From SZUA-287 sp036397975 (GTDB taxonomy: Bacteria > Bacteroidota > Ignavibacteria > UBA10030 > UBA6906): 8,942 bases of DNA. Made by a program: the position numbers and the translations under genes. Below are positions 1 to 7,675 of this stretch, in pieces (positions within the stretch are counted from its first letter, which is position 1; every line of letters begins with the position of its first letter). The DNA is taken from contig DASWHW010000186.1 of assembly GCA_036397975.1 (NCBI GenBank), positions 1 to 8,942 on the forward strand, given 5' to 3'. The notes beneath the pieces were generated by a model, which saw nothing but the letters and a program-made list of their open reading frames with translations, was not told the DNA's origin and did no database searches.

Positions 1-1025
1 CTGAATTCTTCCTGAACTTTCCGCTGGATCGCATTGGCAAGCGCAAGAAGCTCCATCGTCGTTCCGCCATAGTTGACTAGCGCGAGTGAGTGATTGGCTG
101 AAACCCCAACACTACCGGCGCGATAACCTTTGTGAAAGCCAGCGCGTTCGACGAGCCATGCGGCAGGGACTTTCACTCCGTTTTCTGTTGGAAAGTGCGG
201 AATGTCTTTTTTGTTCACACGATATTGAAGAGATTGAAACTCTTCGTTGTTAAGAACAGGATTCATAAAAAACGAACCGCACGATCGGGAGTGTCGATCG
301 GTAAAGTCGATAAGCATTGATTTTCTCTTTCGTAACGCCAGAACAGAAGCGCGGATTGCTGCCAGCGAGCGTGGTCCCTTCTGGTCAAGAATATTTTGTG
401 ATTCGTTTTCAATGTGTCGGCGAAGTTCATCGTAACGTATTTCGGGCTTTCCGTTGGGACGGAGGCGAAAGAGCACTTCAGTAATAATGAATTTGTCCCT
501 ATCGCCTTGCTTGAACCGGCTCTGACGATAGCTGAAATCACACGCATCGTTGGAGAATTCCTCTTCTTCAAGCGTTGTACGGTCCAGCACTTTGACGGAG
601 ATAATTGTCTCTCGCACTTCCTGTCCGTATGCGCCGACGTTCTGAACCGGCACGGCTCCGGCCAGTCCGGGAATTCCCGAAAGACATTCAAGGCCGGTTG
701 CGCCCTTCTCGATCGCAAATCGAACAACGTCATCCCAATTCTCGCCGGCCCCTACCCTCAGAAATCCTTCGGTTCCTTTTTCCGAATAGTCCATTCCACT
801 GAGCCCGATTTTGATGATGAGTCCGTTAAATCCTTCATCCGAGAAAATAATGTTGCTGCCACCGCCGAGGATCTGTGCAGGCCATCGGTTTTCCGCGGCC
901 CGACGGAGACAAGTCCTGATCTGATCGACGGAAGTGACAGTTACGAAATGAGATGCTGGTCCACCGAGACGGATGGTGGTATGCTCCGCCAGAGAGACGT
1001 TGCGGTCAAATCCCATGGAGGTCAT
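1..1025 (-). CDS. murB: UDP-N-acetylenolpyruvoylglucosamine reductase MurB, C-terminus cut by window edge
   Basis: MurB is the cytoplasmic FAD enzyme that uses NADPH to reduce UDP-GlcNAc-enolpyruvate to UDP-MurNAc, the second committed step of peptidoglycan synthesis. The reading frame is open from 1025 to the left edge (341 codons seen). The FAD-binding half shows ILGGGSNIIFSDEGFNGLII (about residues 52-71) and GIPGLAGAVPVQNVGAYGQE (117-136). YRQSRFK (166-172) carries the substrate-side arginine. The MurB C-terminal domain has CGSFFMNP (249-256), whose Ser251 matches the catalytic proton-donating serine, then an AGSVGVSANHSLALVNYGG segment. The conserved C-terminal glutamate motif lies beyond the edge; by comparison with the roughly 340-residue E. 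coli type I enzyme, perhaps 15-25 residues are missing. The ATG at 1025 overlaps the nucleotidase stop (TGATG), suggesting translational coupling. An in-frame ATG at 1016 is possible but has no better ribosome site. Confidence 0.96.
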   Translation of the reverse strand, partial: MTSMGFDRNVSLAEHTTIRLGGPASHFVTVTSVDQIRTCLRRAAENRWPAQILGGGSNIIFSDEGFNGLIIKIGLSGMDYSEKGTEGFLRVGAGENWDDVVRFAIEKGATGLECLSGIPGLAGAVPVQNVGAYGQEVRETIISVKVLDRTTLEEEEFSNDACDFSYRQSRFKQGDRDKFIITEVLFRLRPNGKPEIRYDELRRHIENESQNILDQKGPRSLAAIRASVLALRKRKSMLIDFTDRHSRSCGSFFMNPVLNNEEFQSLQYRVNKKDIPHFPTENGVKVPAAWLVERAGFHKGYRAGSVGVSANHSLALVNYGGTTMELLALANAIQRKVQEEF

Positions 1026-2548
1026 CAATGCTTTTCAAAATAATGGATGACCGCCTGTCGAATATCGTTTTGCTTCAACACCTGCGGCTCACGAATATTC
1101 GAGATGGCAGGATTGTCTCTGCGAAGAAAGTCGAGGTTTGCCTCAGCGCCTGTTAGAAGAAACTCAGTCAGAACTACTTGATATGAGGAATCCGGGTTGA
1201 GCAGCTGATCCTTGATCATCCACGATGATGCTGTTGGAACAAACGCAATGTTTCTCCACTGAAGATACCCGCCACCTCCTTTGTTAGAAACGCCAGCGTC
1301 GAGAATTCTTTGAAGCAATGAACCTTTGATGGTCGCTGTGAAAATTCCTCCTCCAAAAGGAAGCGTACGGATGATATCATACTGCGTGACCGTGCCGTTG
1401 AGGATGTCATCGACGCGGATCGAGCCGCTGTTGACAATTGCGCAATCTGCAGTTGGGTCCGCCTCCAACATTGCGGTCGCTATAAGCTTTGCGGCGTCTG
1501 CCGGATGATGCCGGATTATTAGTTCACGAAAATCGAGTGGATGTTGCAGCGTCGTGACAACTCTATCCGGATCGAGGCCCATCGCTCGGAAACCATTGAA
1601 GGCAGTAGCGATCCAATTGTTCGCAACATACGCTGTGGTCGAATCGTCGGGGATCTTTTCATCAATGATCTTCAATTCCGAGCGAAGCTCAAGACTATCT
1701 GTGCCGGGCTTAAGAAGGAGACGATGAACATAAACGCTTTTGACGTTTGCATCCGCCTTGGTGATAAGAGCGTTACCAGCACGAATCGCCATGTTGGTGT
1801 GCTCATGGCCTCCAAGAATGAGTTGAATCTCCGGCACCGCGTGTGCCAATTCAATGTCCTGTTCGATAGTGAGGTGTGTAATCGCGATGAGGTAATCGAT
1901 CTTTCCTCTCATCGCGGGGACAACGCGCCGTGCAGACTCAATCGGATCTTCGTACGACAGGTAGTCCCGCTTGTTGCTATCAATCGTGAGTCCGATAAGG
2001 CCAATGCGAACACGACGCACGGAGCCATCGCCGTCGGGAAAATTCATCGTGACGATGCCGTATTCGGGTAGAGGTTTCGGGACACCATCACGCGTTTGGG
2101 TGAAGGACTCGATGTCGTTCTTGGAGATTTGTTTTACGTTGGAGGAGATCCACCGAAAGGTAGATTCGTTGATCCTTTCCTGCAACTCTTCCCTCCGAAT
2201 GTCAAATTCGTGATTTCCAAATGTCACGTGCGAGACGCCCACATGATTGAGCACATCCACCATGTGCGCCCCGCTGACTCGCTTGCCATTCAACTTGCTT
2301 GTTCCAATCGCCGACGGACTGAGAAAGTCTCCTGACAGCACAGTGAGAAGGTGGGGTGATTCTTGCTTGAGTTGATCGCGAAGCGTTGCCACCCGGGCAA
2401 GTCCGCCGTACCTCCCCATTTCAAGCGGCAACAGCTCATACACATCATTAAACTGGAGAATGATGATCTCATCCTGCTGTGCGAACGCAGGACAAGCAAA
2501 GAGAAAGAGAAACGCGGCGACGAGTGCTTTTGAAAGTATGAGTTTCAT
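1025..2548 (-). CDS. exported UshA-like 5'-nucleotidase / metallophosphoesterase
   Basis: A 507-residue protein of the bifunctional metallophosphatase/5'-nucleotidase family, which hydrolyses nucleotides or related phosphate esters outside the cytoplasm. Residues 1-23 form a signal peptide: K-rich start, hydrophobic core, and a probable AFA|QQ cleavage. A Cys at 19 sits in a poor lipobox, so a lipoprotein is less likely. The calcineurin-like domain shows FNDVYEL (D35), GDFLSPS (D74), GNHEFD (N112, H113), ITHL (H225) and GGHEH (H248, H250). The C-terminal nucleotidase domain shows NSGSIRVDD (373-381), TLPFGG (395-400) and GGGGYLQW (424-431). The usual His two residues after the first metal Asp is Tyr37. 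An ATG at 2635 would lengthen the frame but would bury the signal peptide and overlap the methyltransferase by 59 bases, so I use 2548. The gap from the methyltransferase is 28 bases, with no clear Shine-Dalgarno. Exact substrate cannot be told. Confidence 0.9.
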   Translation of the reverse strand: MKLILSKALVAAFLFLFACPAFAQQDEIIILQFNDVYELLPLEMGRYGGLARVATLRDQLKQESPHLLTVLSGDFLSPSAIGTSKLNGKRVSGAHMVDVLNHVGVSHVTFGNHEFDIRREELQERINESTFRWISSNVKQISKNDIESFTQTRDGVPKPLPEYGIVTMNFPDGDGSVRRVRIGLIGLTIDSNKRDYLSYEDPIESARRVVPAMRGKIDYLIAITHLTIEQDIELAHAVPEIQLILGGHEHTNMAIRAGNALITKADANVKSVYVHRLLLKPGTDSLELRSELKIIDEKIPDDSTTAYVANNWIATAFNGFRAMGLDPDRVVTTLQHPLDFRELIIRHHPADAAKLIATAMLEADPTADCAIVNSGSIRVDDILNGTVTQYDIIRTLPFGGGIFTATIKGSLLQRILDAGVSNKGGGGYLQWRNIAFVPTASSWMIKDQLLNPDSSYQVVLTEFLLTGAEANLDFLRRDNPAISNIREPQVLKQNDIRQAVIHYFEKH

Positions 2549-2576
2549 TTTCTGTTCGATGAATATGCCTGTCAAT

Positions 2577-3392
2577 TCATTTGCGGGCCGCAATATCGAC
2601 GACAATAGGGGAGACAAAAATCGTTTCTGGATCATGCCGATGTTTCAACCAATCTGCGAGTAGCGCATGTCCTCGCTCCTTCTCGAGAACGCCCTTCTCC
2701 ACCATGAGAGGAATATGCACCGTAAAGAATCGATGTGCCCATTCTATGACACCACTTTCCGGACCGCCGGCCAGACAGTGGGGAGAGTAGTCGATAACTT
2801 CCAATCCAAACTTGCGAAGAAGACCCGGGAGGTTTGCCCCGATGTACGGATCTCCACCCACCGATTTGTAATACGCGCGAACGACGTCGGGCATCCCATC
2901 GAACGCACCGCCGCGCGGGAACAGTGACAGCCCTTCGTACAAATAATCTTGAATTGCTATGGTTCCACCGACTTTCAATGCACGTACCAGCGGTGCCAGG
3001 AATGCCCTGGGGTCCGGAGTGAATCCGACGACCCACCGGACAAAGATGATGTCAAAATATGTATCGGGAAGATCCACACTCTCAGCAGAGCCGTTCATGA
3101 TCTTGACATGTCGGAAATTCTTTTTCTCGGCCTCCGTGCGCAGGCTTTCCAAATAGAGCGCTGATGGTTCGAGTCCCGTGACTTCGCCATTGATACCTAC
3201 GCGTTCTGCAAGATCCAACGTGACAAATCCAGGGCCGGCGCCGACATCGAGGCAACGCCAGCCCTTGCCAACATTGATTCTCTCGAAAAAAGCATCGGTT
3301 GTAGATTTCCACACTGAGTGTTGAAAACGAAGCCGCTCAAGCTCCTCGGTGTTCACACCAAGAAGATATTCGCCCGCAGACTCAGTTGGCAT
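2577..3392 (-). CDS. class I SAM-dependent methyltransferase, substrate unknown
   Basis: A 271-residue Rossmann-fold methyltransferase of the broad Methyltransf_11/25 type. Motif I is CLDVGAGPGFVTLDLAERVG (about 47-66). The acidic residue that holds the SAM ribose is E75 in GLEPS. The region after it, NGSAESVDLPDTYFDIIFVR (100-119), matches the usual motif II/III layout, and KVGGTIAIQDY (140-150) matches the strand-5 region. The C-terminal third (about 160-271) is family-specific and resembles small-molecule methyltransferases, but I recognise no product. There is no signal peptide, so it is cytosolic. Its ATG lies 11 bases inside the end of the DUF2652 gene, so translation of the two is probably coupled and they may act together. 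Upstream sequence is A-rich without a strong Shine-Dalgarno. The fold is secure; substrate and pathway are unknown. Confidence 0.88.
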   Translation of the reverse strand: MPTESAGEYLLGVNTEELERLRFQHSVWKSTTDAFFERINVGKGWRCLDVGAGPGFVTLDLAERVGINGEVTGLEPSALYLESLRTEAEKKNFRHVKIMNGSAESVDLPDTYFDIIFVRWVVGFTPDPRAFLAPLVRALKVGGTIAIQDYLYEGLSLFPRGGAFDGMPDVVRAYYKSVGGDPYIGANLPGLLRKFGLEVIDYSPHCLAGGPESGVIEWAHRFFTVHIPLMVEKGVLEKERGHALLADWLKHRHDPETIFVSPIVVDIAARK

Positions 3393-4461
3393 TTTGGTTT
3401 TTCTCTATTAAATCTCTCATGACCTCGTAGTACTTTTGCATCCTGATAAATCTCTTCGAGATGAATTGCGTTAGAGGTCTTCGGACCAATCGAGGGATGT
3501 TCTTCTTAAAATGGACTTGCCATGTGAGTCGGGTTCCGGAGTTATGAGTCTCTAGTCGGTTTGTGAATATCACCGTCACAGGCGTTCCCGTGTACTCCGA
3601 GGCAATATACTCAAACGGCCTCCAGTCGAGGATCTTTTCAAAGGACTCTCCGCTCCCATGCGCGCAATGGTTCGTTGCTCCCACAGAGGTTCTTCCCGAG
3701 AGCCTTTCCCTGCCTGTCCACGTTGAACCTTTCTGGCCCCATTGCGATCTCTTGTTCAGATCGTTGAGCCATTCCCACACTATAAAAGGGGGACACGCAA
3801 AGTTCATGGTGAATGAATGATCGACCTCCTCGGGCCTGAGAAGATAGCGACGCGTATCGATGATCTCTTTATAGCGGGTTGCGAGATTAAGCGAGCATGC
3901 CTGGAGAGGAGGGAAGTGTTCATACGATTCGGTGGACTCAAACAGACCGCTCAATTGGATCCCCATCGCTTCCAGACTTTTTTGGGTGAACAAAGCATAG
4001 GCCGTCCATCCCGTTGCGCCCGTTACGCTGTTTTTCAGGAGACGATGGCTGAGATTCACATCGGATCCAACAGGTTTTTGCTGGAGGCCGTAGCTCTGCA
4101 TGACAAACTCTCCGATGTGCACCACAAACTTCAGGTCGAGATTTGGGATTGCTACGCATGCCTTGCATGTGCACGTCGTTCTTGCATTCATGACCTCTCG
4201 CTGAATCCGAAACCGCACATACGTGTTCTCGACGAGCTCCACGAGACCCTCTCCTCGCGAGATCATCTCGAGGGGGGAATAGACGAACACTGCATCCCCC
4301 TCGACTTCAGCAAGCGTCATTGTCGGCGTCAGAGAATTGATGACCAGGTCATTCACTTCCTGAACGACCGCCTGAGCATGCTCGAGTTCGGTTCCCGCCA
4401 TAAAGGAAGTGTAGCCGGTAATGTCGGCGAGCAGAAGGTACCCTCTCACTGTGGGGGGCAC
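3382..4461 (-). CDS. DUF2652 nucleotide-cyclase-like domain fused to SRPBCC (START-like) domain
   Basis: 359 residues from the chosen start. Residues 7-200 match DUF2652, whose core looks like a class III nucleotidyl cyclase: LADITGYTSF (D13), EVEGDAVFVY (E52, D56), LKFVVHIGEF (110-119) and VNLSHRL (N136, R140). An insert carries CTCKAC (C97, C99, C102), a possible metal site. Residues 215-350 form an SRPBCC/polyketide-cyclase-like ligand-binding domain (FNMN-type strand at 217-221, W242, NRLETHNSGTRLTWQVHF at 301-318). No signal peptide or membrane segment is seen, so it is cytosolic. Function is unproven: a nucleotide-making or nucleotide-sensing role is inferred. Start: GTG at 4461 has GAAGGG eight bases upstream and leaves 23 bases after the M61 stop. 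ATG at 4500 or 4515 would overlap that gene by 16 or 31 bases and lacks a ribosome site, but cannot be excluded (up to 377 residues). It overlaps the methyltransferase by 11 bases. Confidence 0.85.
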   Translation of the reverse strand: MPPTVRGYLLLADITGYTSFMAGTELEHAQAVVQEVNDLVINSLTPTMTLAEVEGDAVFVYSPLEMISRGEGLVELVENTYVRFRIQREVMNARTTCTCKACVAIPNLDLKFVVHIGEFVMQSYGLQQKPVGSDVNLSHRLLKNSVTGATGWTAYALFTQKSLEAMGIQLSGLFESTESYEHFPPLQACSLNLATRYKEIIDTRRYLLRPEEVDHSFTMNFACPPFIVWEWLNDLNKRSQWGQKGSTWTGRERLSGRTSVGATNHCAHGSGESFEKILDWRPFEYIASEYTGTPVTVIFTNRLETHNSGTRLTWQVHFKKNIPRLVRRPLTQFISKRFIRMQKYYEVMRDLIEKNQNAN

Positions 4462-4469
4462 GTGTGCTT

Positions 4470-4475
4470 CCCTTC
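4470..4475 (-). promoter_or_regulatory. Shine-Dalgarno site supporting the GTG start of the DUF2652 gene
   Basis: On the minus strand this reads GAAGGG within AAGAAGGGAAG, eight bases before the GTG at 4461 and just after the stop of the M61 gene. The alternative ATG codons at 4500 and 4515 have no comparable purine-rich stretch before them, so this site decides the start chosen here. The call rests on sequence only. Confidence 0.5.
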
Positions 4476-4484
4476 TTCGATTTG

Positions 4485-6284
4485 TTATTCTTTGGTCCAT
4501 TCTGTCGAGAGCCAAGATTCGTAAATGCTCTTTTGCAACGACGATGGCTTTTTTACTTTCTGCACCGTGTACTCGTAGGTTGGAGCATTCCGCAGCGAGA
4601 AACTGAAATTCCGAAGAAGGTTCTCGCGAAACACAGTAACCGTGACTGTGTCTCCCGCCTTCATTTGCTTAATTCTTTTGTTTACGTCGCTTGCCCGGAC
4701 TTTGGAGCCATTGAGAGCCACGAGTTCATCACCCGCATTCAGTCCGGCGTCATAGGCACAGGATCCTTTCACAACGCGAGTAATTTGTGGGATGTTCCCG
4801 CGGTCGCTGGCAGTGATCCCAAGAAATGGTTTCTCGGTTGGACCATCGGGTGACAGCTCCAGTCCGGCATACAAGAACGTCTCCTCCCATGGCAGTGGGT
4901 GAACTCCACGTATGTAGTTGTCGAAGAAAGAGGCGAGGCTTCCGCTTCCTTGCGCCTCCGCACTCCTTTGAAAATCATCCACGGTATACCCGCCACTACC
5001 AAGCGGGAATCGTTTGTATAAGTCTCGAAAGACGTCATCAAGAGAATGCTTATTCTTTGTTTGATGCCGGATCTCCAGATCCAGTAACAAGCAGACATTC
5101 GCCCCCTTGCCATAATAATTTGACTCCGAGTTAAACGATTGCTCGTTGTCCTTCCAGAATTTTGTCCATGCATCAAAACTGCACTCAACGAGTGATTGCT
5201 GAAGATTTCCGGGTCGTTGTCGGTCATCCTTCACTGCTTTGGGGAGATCAGTAATATACTCTGCAGGCGTTTTCAAGCCTGCTCGAAGCAATAATATCCC
5301 GCCGTAATAGGACGTTCCACCTTCGGCAATCCAGAGTTCCTCGTAATAATTTTCTTGCTGCCAACTATATGGGTCCATCCCTTTCGGCCGGAGACGTTTA
5401 ACGTTCCAGGTGTGAAAAAATTCGTGAACGGCTGTAGAAAAAAAACCGGTGTATCCCTCGGGCTCTCCAAAGGAGAATGGGTGAACATCGATGGTTGTTG
5501 AGTTCATGTGTTCGGTTGCACCGGAGGCATTGGGTAATGCGTGGAGGAGAAAGTAGTAGCGGTCGTACGGAAGGTCGCCCCAGAACTTCTTGCTCGCTTG
5601 CACAATGCGGCGCAACCCATCGATGACCGTGGTAGTGTCCCAATGCACGTCGCCAGCGATGCTTAACACATGCATTTTGTTTTCGATTTCGAAAGGTATA
5701 TCAGTCTGTGTACCGATTTCGAGAGGACAATCGATAAGGTCATCATACCCGGGAGCGCGGTAGAGGAAAGTTGTATCCGAAATGCGTTCAAGGCCGGTGG
5801 TGACTTTCCAGTCCTTATACGGTGTTACCTTGAGAGTAACGCCTGTGTTGCGGTACTTTTCAGAGTACATGAAGACCGCAGAACCGTTGACATACCCATG
5901 CTCATCGTTGAGGCCGCGTGTCCGCGAAGAAAATTCATTTGCATAGACCTTGTATCGAACGATCGCATCGGGTCCGCGCGTCTTGATACGCCAGGTGCTC
6001 TTGTCAATTTTATTCCAATCGAATAGGCCGTCGTTTGGCGAAAATACCTCGAATTGCTCGATCCCACTGGCAAAATCAAAGAGAACATACCTTCCACTCC
6101 GCCATACGGGAAGGGAGAGCTCCAATGTCGAATCATTACCGGGAAGGTTTCCGAAGGTGATCTCAACCTCAAAGAGGTGCGTCCAGGGTTCGGACAACCC
6201 CAATGAATAGTGAACGACGGGTGCCTGAGAATGCATAGTCCGTACAAGAATGAGTGAAAGAGCTGTGATGAAAAAATACTTCAT
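4485..6284 (-). CDS. exported M61 family aminopeptidase with C-terminal PDZ domain
   Basis: A 599-residue zinc metallopeptidase of the M61 (glycyl aminopeptidase) family. Residues 1-20 are a signal peptide, with cleavage likely after HSQA, so the enzyme acts in the periplasm or outside. The N-terminal half (about 25-200) is the beta-rich M61 N domain. The catalytic core has GATEHM (255-260), HEFFHTWNVKRLRP (287-300) with zinc ligands H287 and H291 and catalytic E288, and the third ligand E321 in WIAEGGTSYYGG. A PDZ domain spans about 485-560 (GITASD, then GLNAGDELVALNGSKV), the usual arrangement for long M61 members. Length is normal for the family. The start is the only one giving a signal peptide; no clear Shine-Dalgarno precedes it. 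It lies 83 bases after thrC, so it may begin a new transcript or continue the thr one. Family members remove N-terminal glycine or alanine from peptides; the true substrate here is unknown. Confidence 0.93.
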   Translation of the reverse strand: MKYFFITALSLILVRTMHSQAPVVHYSLGLSEPWTHLFEVEITFGNLPGNDSTLELSLPVWRSGRYVLFDFASGIEQFEVFSPNDGLFDWNKIDKSTWRIKTRGPDAIVRYKVYANEFSSRTRGLNDEHGYVNGSAVFMYSEKYRNTGVTLKVTPYKDWKVTTGLERISDTTFLYRAPGYDDLIDCPLEIGTQTDIPFEIENKMHVLSIAGDVHWDTTTVIDGLRRIVQASKKFWGDLPYDRYYFLLHALPNASGATEHMNSTTIDVHPFSFGEPEGYTGFFSTAVHEFFHTWNVKRLRPKGMDPYSWQQENYYEELWIAEGGTSYYGGILLLRAGLKTPAEYITDLPKAVKDDRQRPGNLQQSLVECSFDAWTKFWKDNEQSFNSESNYYGKGANVCLLLDLEIRHQTKNKHSLDDVFRDLYKRFPLGSGGYTVDDFQRSAEAQGSGSLASFFDNYIRGVHPLPWEETFLYAGLELSPDGPTEKPFLGITASDRGNIPQITRVVKGSCAYDAGLNAGDELVALNGSKVRASDVNKRIKQMKAGDTVTVTVFRENLLRNFSFSLRNAPTYEYTVQKVKKPSSLQKSIYESWLSTEWTKE

Positions 6285-6367
6285 GGACAGAAAAGCTTAC
6301 GTGAGATGAATACCGAGATTAAGTATCGTTTTTCGGTGGGAATTGCAATAAGTAATGCCGCAGATGA
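6285..6367 (-). other. spacer between thrC and the M61 peptidase gene; possible promoter or processing region
   Basis: This 83-base gap is the largest in the window. It is AT-richer than the genes. It holds a palindrome ATTGCAAT (6342-6349) and a weak inverted pair, ACCGA at 6312-6316 with TCGGT at 6333-6337, separated by 16 bases. There is no run of T after it on the minus strand, so it is not a convincing terminator. TTGCAA followed 17 bases later by TACTTA is only a poor sigma-70-like match. If the M61 group has its own promoter it most likely lies here, but I cannot show one. Confidence 0.3.
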
Positions 6368-7675
6368 TCAGCCGCGGTTCCGAAGAATTATCCCTTTCCA
6401 CGCCCGGTAGTCTGGTCCGATCTGCAGAGACTGTTTCGGTTTTGAGAGGATTGCCCGCAGTTCTTTTGGCATGGTGACCGGTGATCCAGTTGCCTGCTCA
6501 ACGATTTCCGGGAACTTTGCCGGATGTGCTGTTGCTGGAACGATAAACGGTGTGCTCCCCTTTTTCCCTTTCCCGATTCGGGCGGCGCGGATTCCCACCG
6601 CGGTATGGGGATCGAGAAGGTACCCGGACCGTTCAAATGTCCGCTGGATCTCGTCGCTTGTCTCTTCATCACTGATGCTCACCGCAGAAAGGACAGAACG
6701 GAGGAACTCAAAATTATTTCCGAAAAGATGTTGAATGCGAGAAATATTATTCGGATTCCCCACATCCATCGCACTGGAGTATGTATGCACCGGCGTAGCG
6801 GGGACGACGGAACCGGTCGAGAGATAATCAACGAGGACCTTGTTCGCATTTGTTGCAGCGACAAAACCCTCCGCCGCGATACCCATGTTCTTTGCGTAGA
6901 GTGCGGCAGTCAGATTGCCAAGATTTCCGCTCGGGACAACGATCACCGGATTATGGCGGTCAAAAAGCATCCGCAACTGCAGGTCCGCCCAAATGTAGTA
7001 TGCGACCTGCGGAAGCAATCGCGCGATGTTGATCGAGTTGGCCGTCGTGAAGCGGCGTGCCAGAACAACGTCAGGGTCAAGCAATGTTTCTTTGATCAAC
7101 TTCTGGCAATCATCGAACGTTCCATCCACCTCCATCGCATGAATGTTTCCGCCCAGCGTCGTCATTTGTTGTTCCTGAATTCGACTCACCTTTCCTGACG
7201 GATAGAGAAGATAAACGTTAATATTTGGAACGCCGTGAAATCCGTGTGCGACTGCTCCCCCGGTGTCTCCGGAGGTCGCGGTCAGAATGGTCACCTGGCC
7301 TCCTTCCTTTGCAAGAAACGCGGAGAGCGTTTGGGCCATGAATCGCACACCGATGTCCTTGAACGCGAGCGTTGGCCCGTGAAATAATTCCAGAACGTAG
7401 AGACCTTCCTCGATTTGAATCAATGGAACAGGAAAGGAGATCGCCGCGCGAACTATTCGGGAGATTTCGGTTTCTGGGATATCGCCTGCGAAACCAGCAA
7501 TCACTGCAGTTGCAACTTCCGGAAAAGAGGTCGAGGGGTGCGCTTCAAAAAACCGTGGTGGCAGGGGAGGAATACTTTCAGGAACGTACAGGCTCCCGTC
7601 CGGTGCAAGACCGCGGAAGAGTGCTTCGCGAAATGGAACTGCGGGACTAACGCCTCCAATACTTTTGAACTTCAC
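6368..7675 (-). CDS. thrC: threonine synthase
   Basis: A cytosolic PLP enzyme that turns O-phosphohomoserine into L-threonine and phosphate, the last step of threonine synthesis. At 435 residues it matches the roughly 430-residue E. coli-type class of threonine synthase. The N-terminal region GLAPDGSLYVPE (22-33) is typical. FHGPTLAFKDIG (98-109) holds the PLP-binding Lys106. TATSGDTGGAVAHGF (132-146) and VPSGNLGNLTAA (247-258) are the phosphate and cofactor loops. DPHTAVG (355-361) and ATAHPAKFPEIVE (381-393) are conserved C-terminal motifs. No motif is missing. The start is GTG at 7675, overlapping the thrB stop by four bases (GTGA). A purine stretch AAAGGGAG sits just before it, and the N-terminus aligns with family members, so translational coupling to thrB is likely. 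Confidence 0.97.
   Translation of the reverse strand: MKFKSIGGVSPAVPFREALFRGLAPDGSLYVPESIPPLPPRFFEAHPSTSFPEVATAVIAGFAGDIPETEISRIVRAAISFPVPLIQIEEGLYVLELFHGPTLAFKDIGVRFMAQTLSAFLAKEGGQVTILTATSGDTGGAVAHGFHGVPNINVYLLYPSGKVSRIQEQQMTTLGGNIHAMEVDGTFDDCQKLIKETLLDPDVVLARRFTTANSINIARLLPQVAYYIWADLQLRMLFDRHNPVIVVPSGNLGNLTAALYAKNMGIAAEGFVAATNANKVLVDYLSTGSVVPATPVHTYSSAMDVGNPNNISRIQHLFGNNFEFLRSVLSAVSISDEETSDEIQRTFERSGYLLDPHTAVGIRAARIGKGKKGSTPFIVPATAHPAKFPEIVEQATGSPVTMPKELRAILSKPKQSLQIGPDYRAWKGIILRNRG

Noticed and set aside
263..733. 156-codon frame on the minus strand
   Set aside because: It lies inside murB in another frame. murB itself reads through without interruption, so there is no frameshift to explain.
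414..1043. 209-codon open frame on the plus strand
   Set aside because: It lies wholly antisense to murB, whose frame shows all family motifs. The plus-strand translation resembles no protein I know.
2547..2575. TTGACA at 2575-2570 with GAAAAT 17 bases downstream, before the nucleotidase
   Set aside because: The -10 match is poor and would overlap the ATG, so the transcript would start inside the gene.
2549..2635. Longer form of the nucleotidase starting at ATG 2635
   Set aside because: It overlaps the methyltransferase by 59 bases and places 29 charged or mixed residues before an otherwise perfect signal peptide.
3817..4524. 235-codon open frame on the plus strand
   Set aside because: It is antisense to the DUF2652 gene and shows no recognisable motif. 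The minus strand carries clear conserved domains.
6312..6337. Possible terminator after thrC
   Set aside because: The stem is only five base pairs with a 16-base loop, and no T-run follows on the transcribed strand.
6524..7198. 224-codon open frame on the plus strand
   Set aside because: It is a shadow of thrC, which is complete with all PLP-enzyme motifs on the minus strand.
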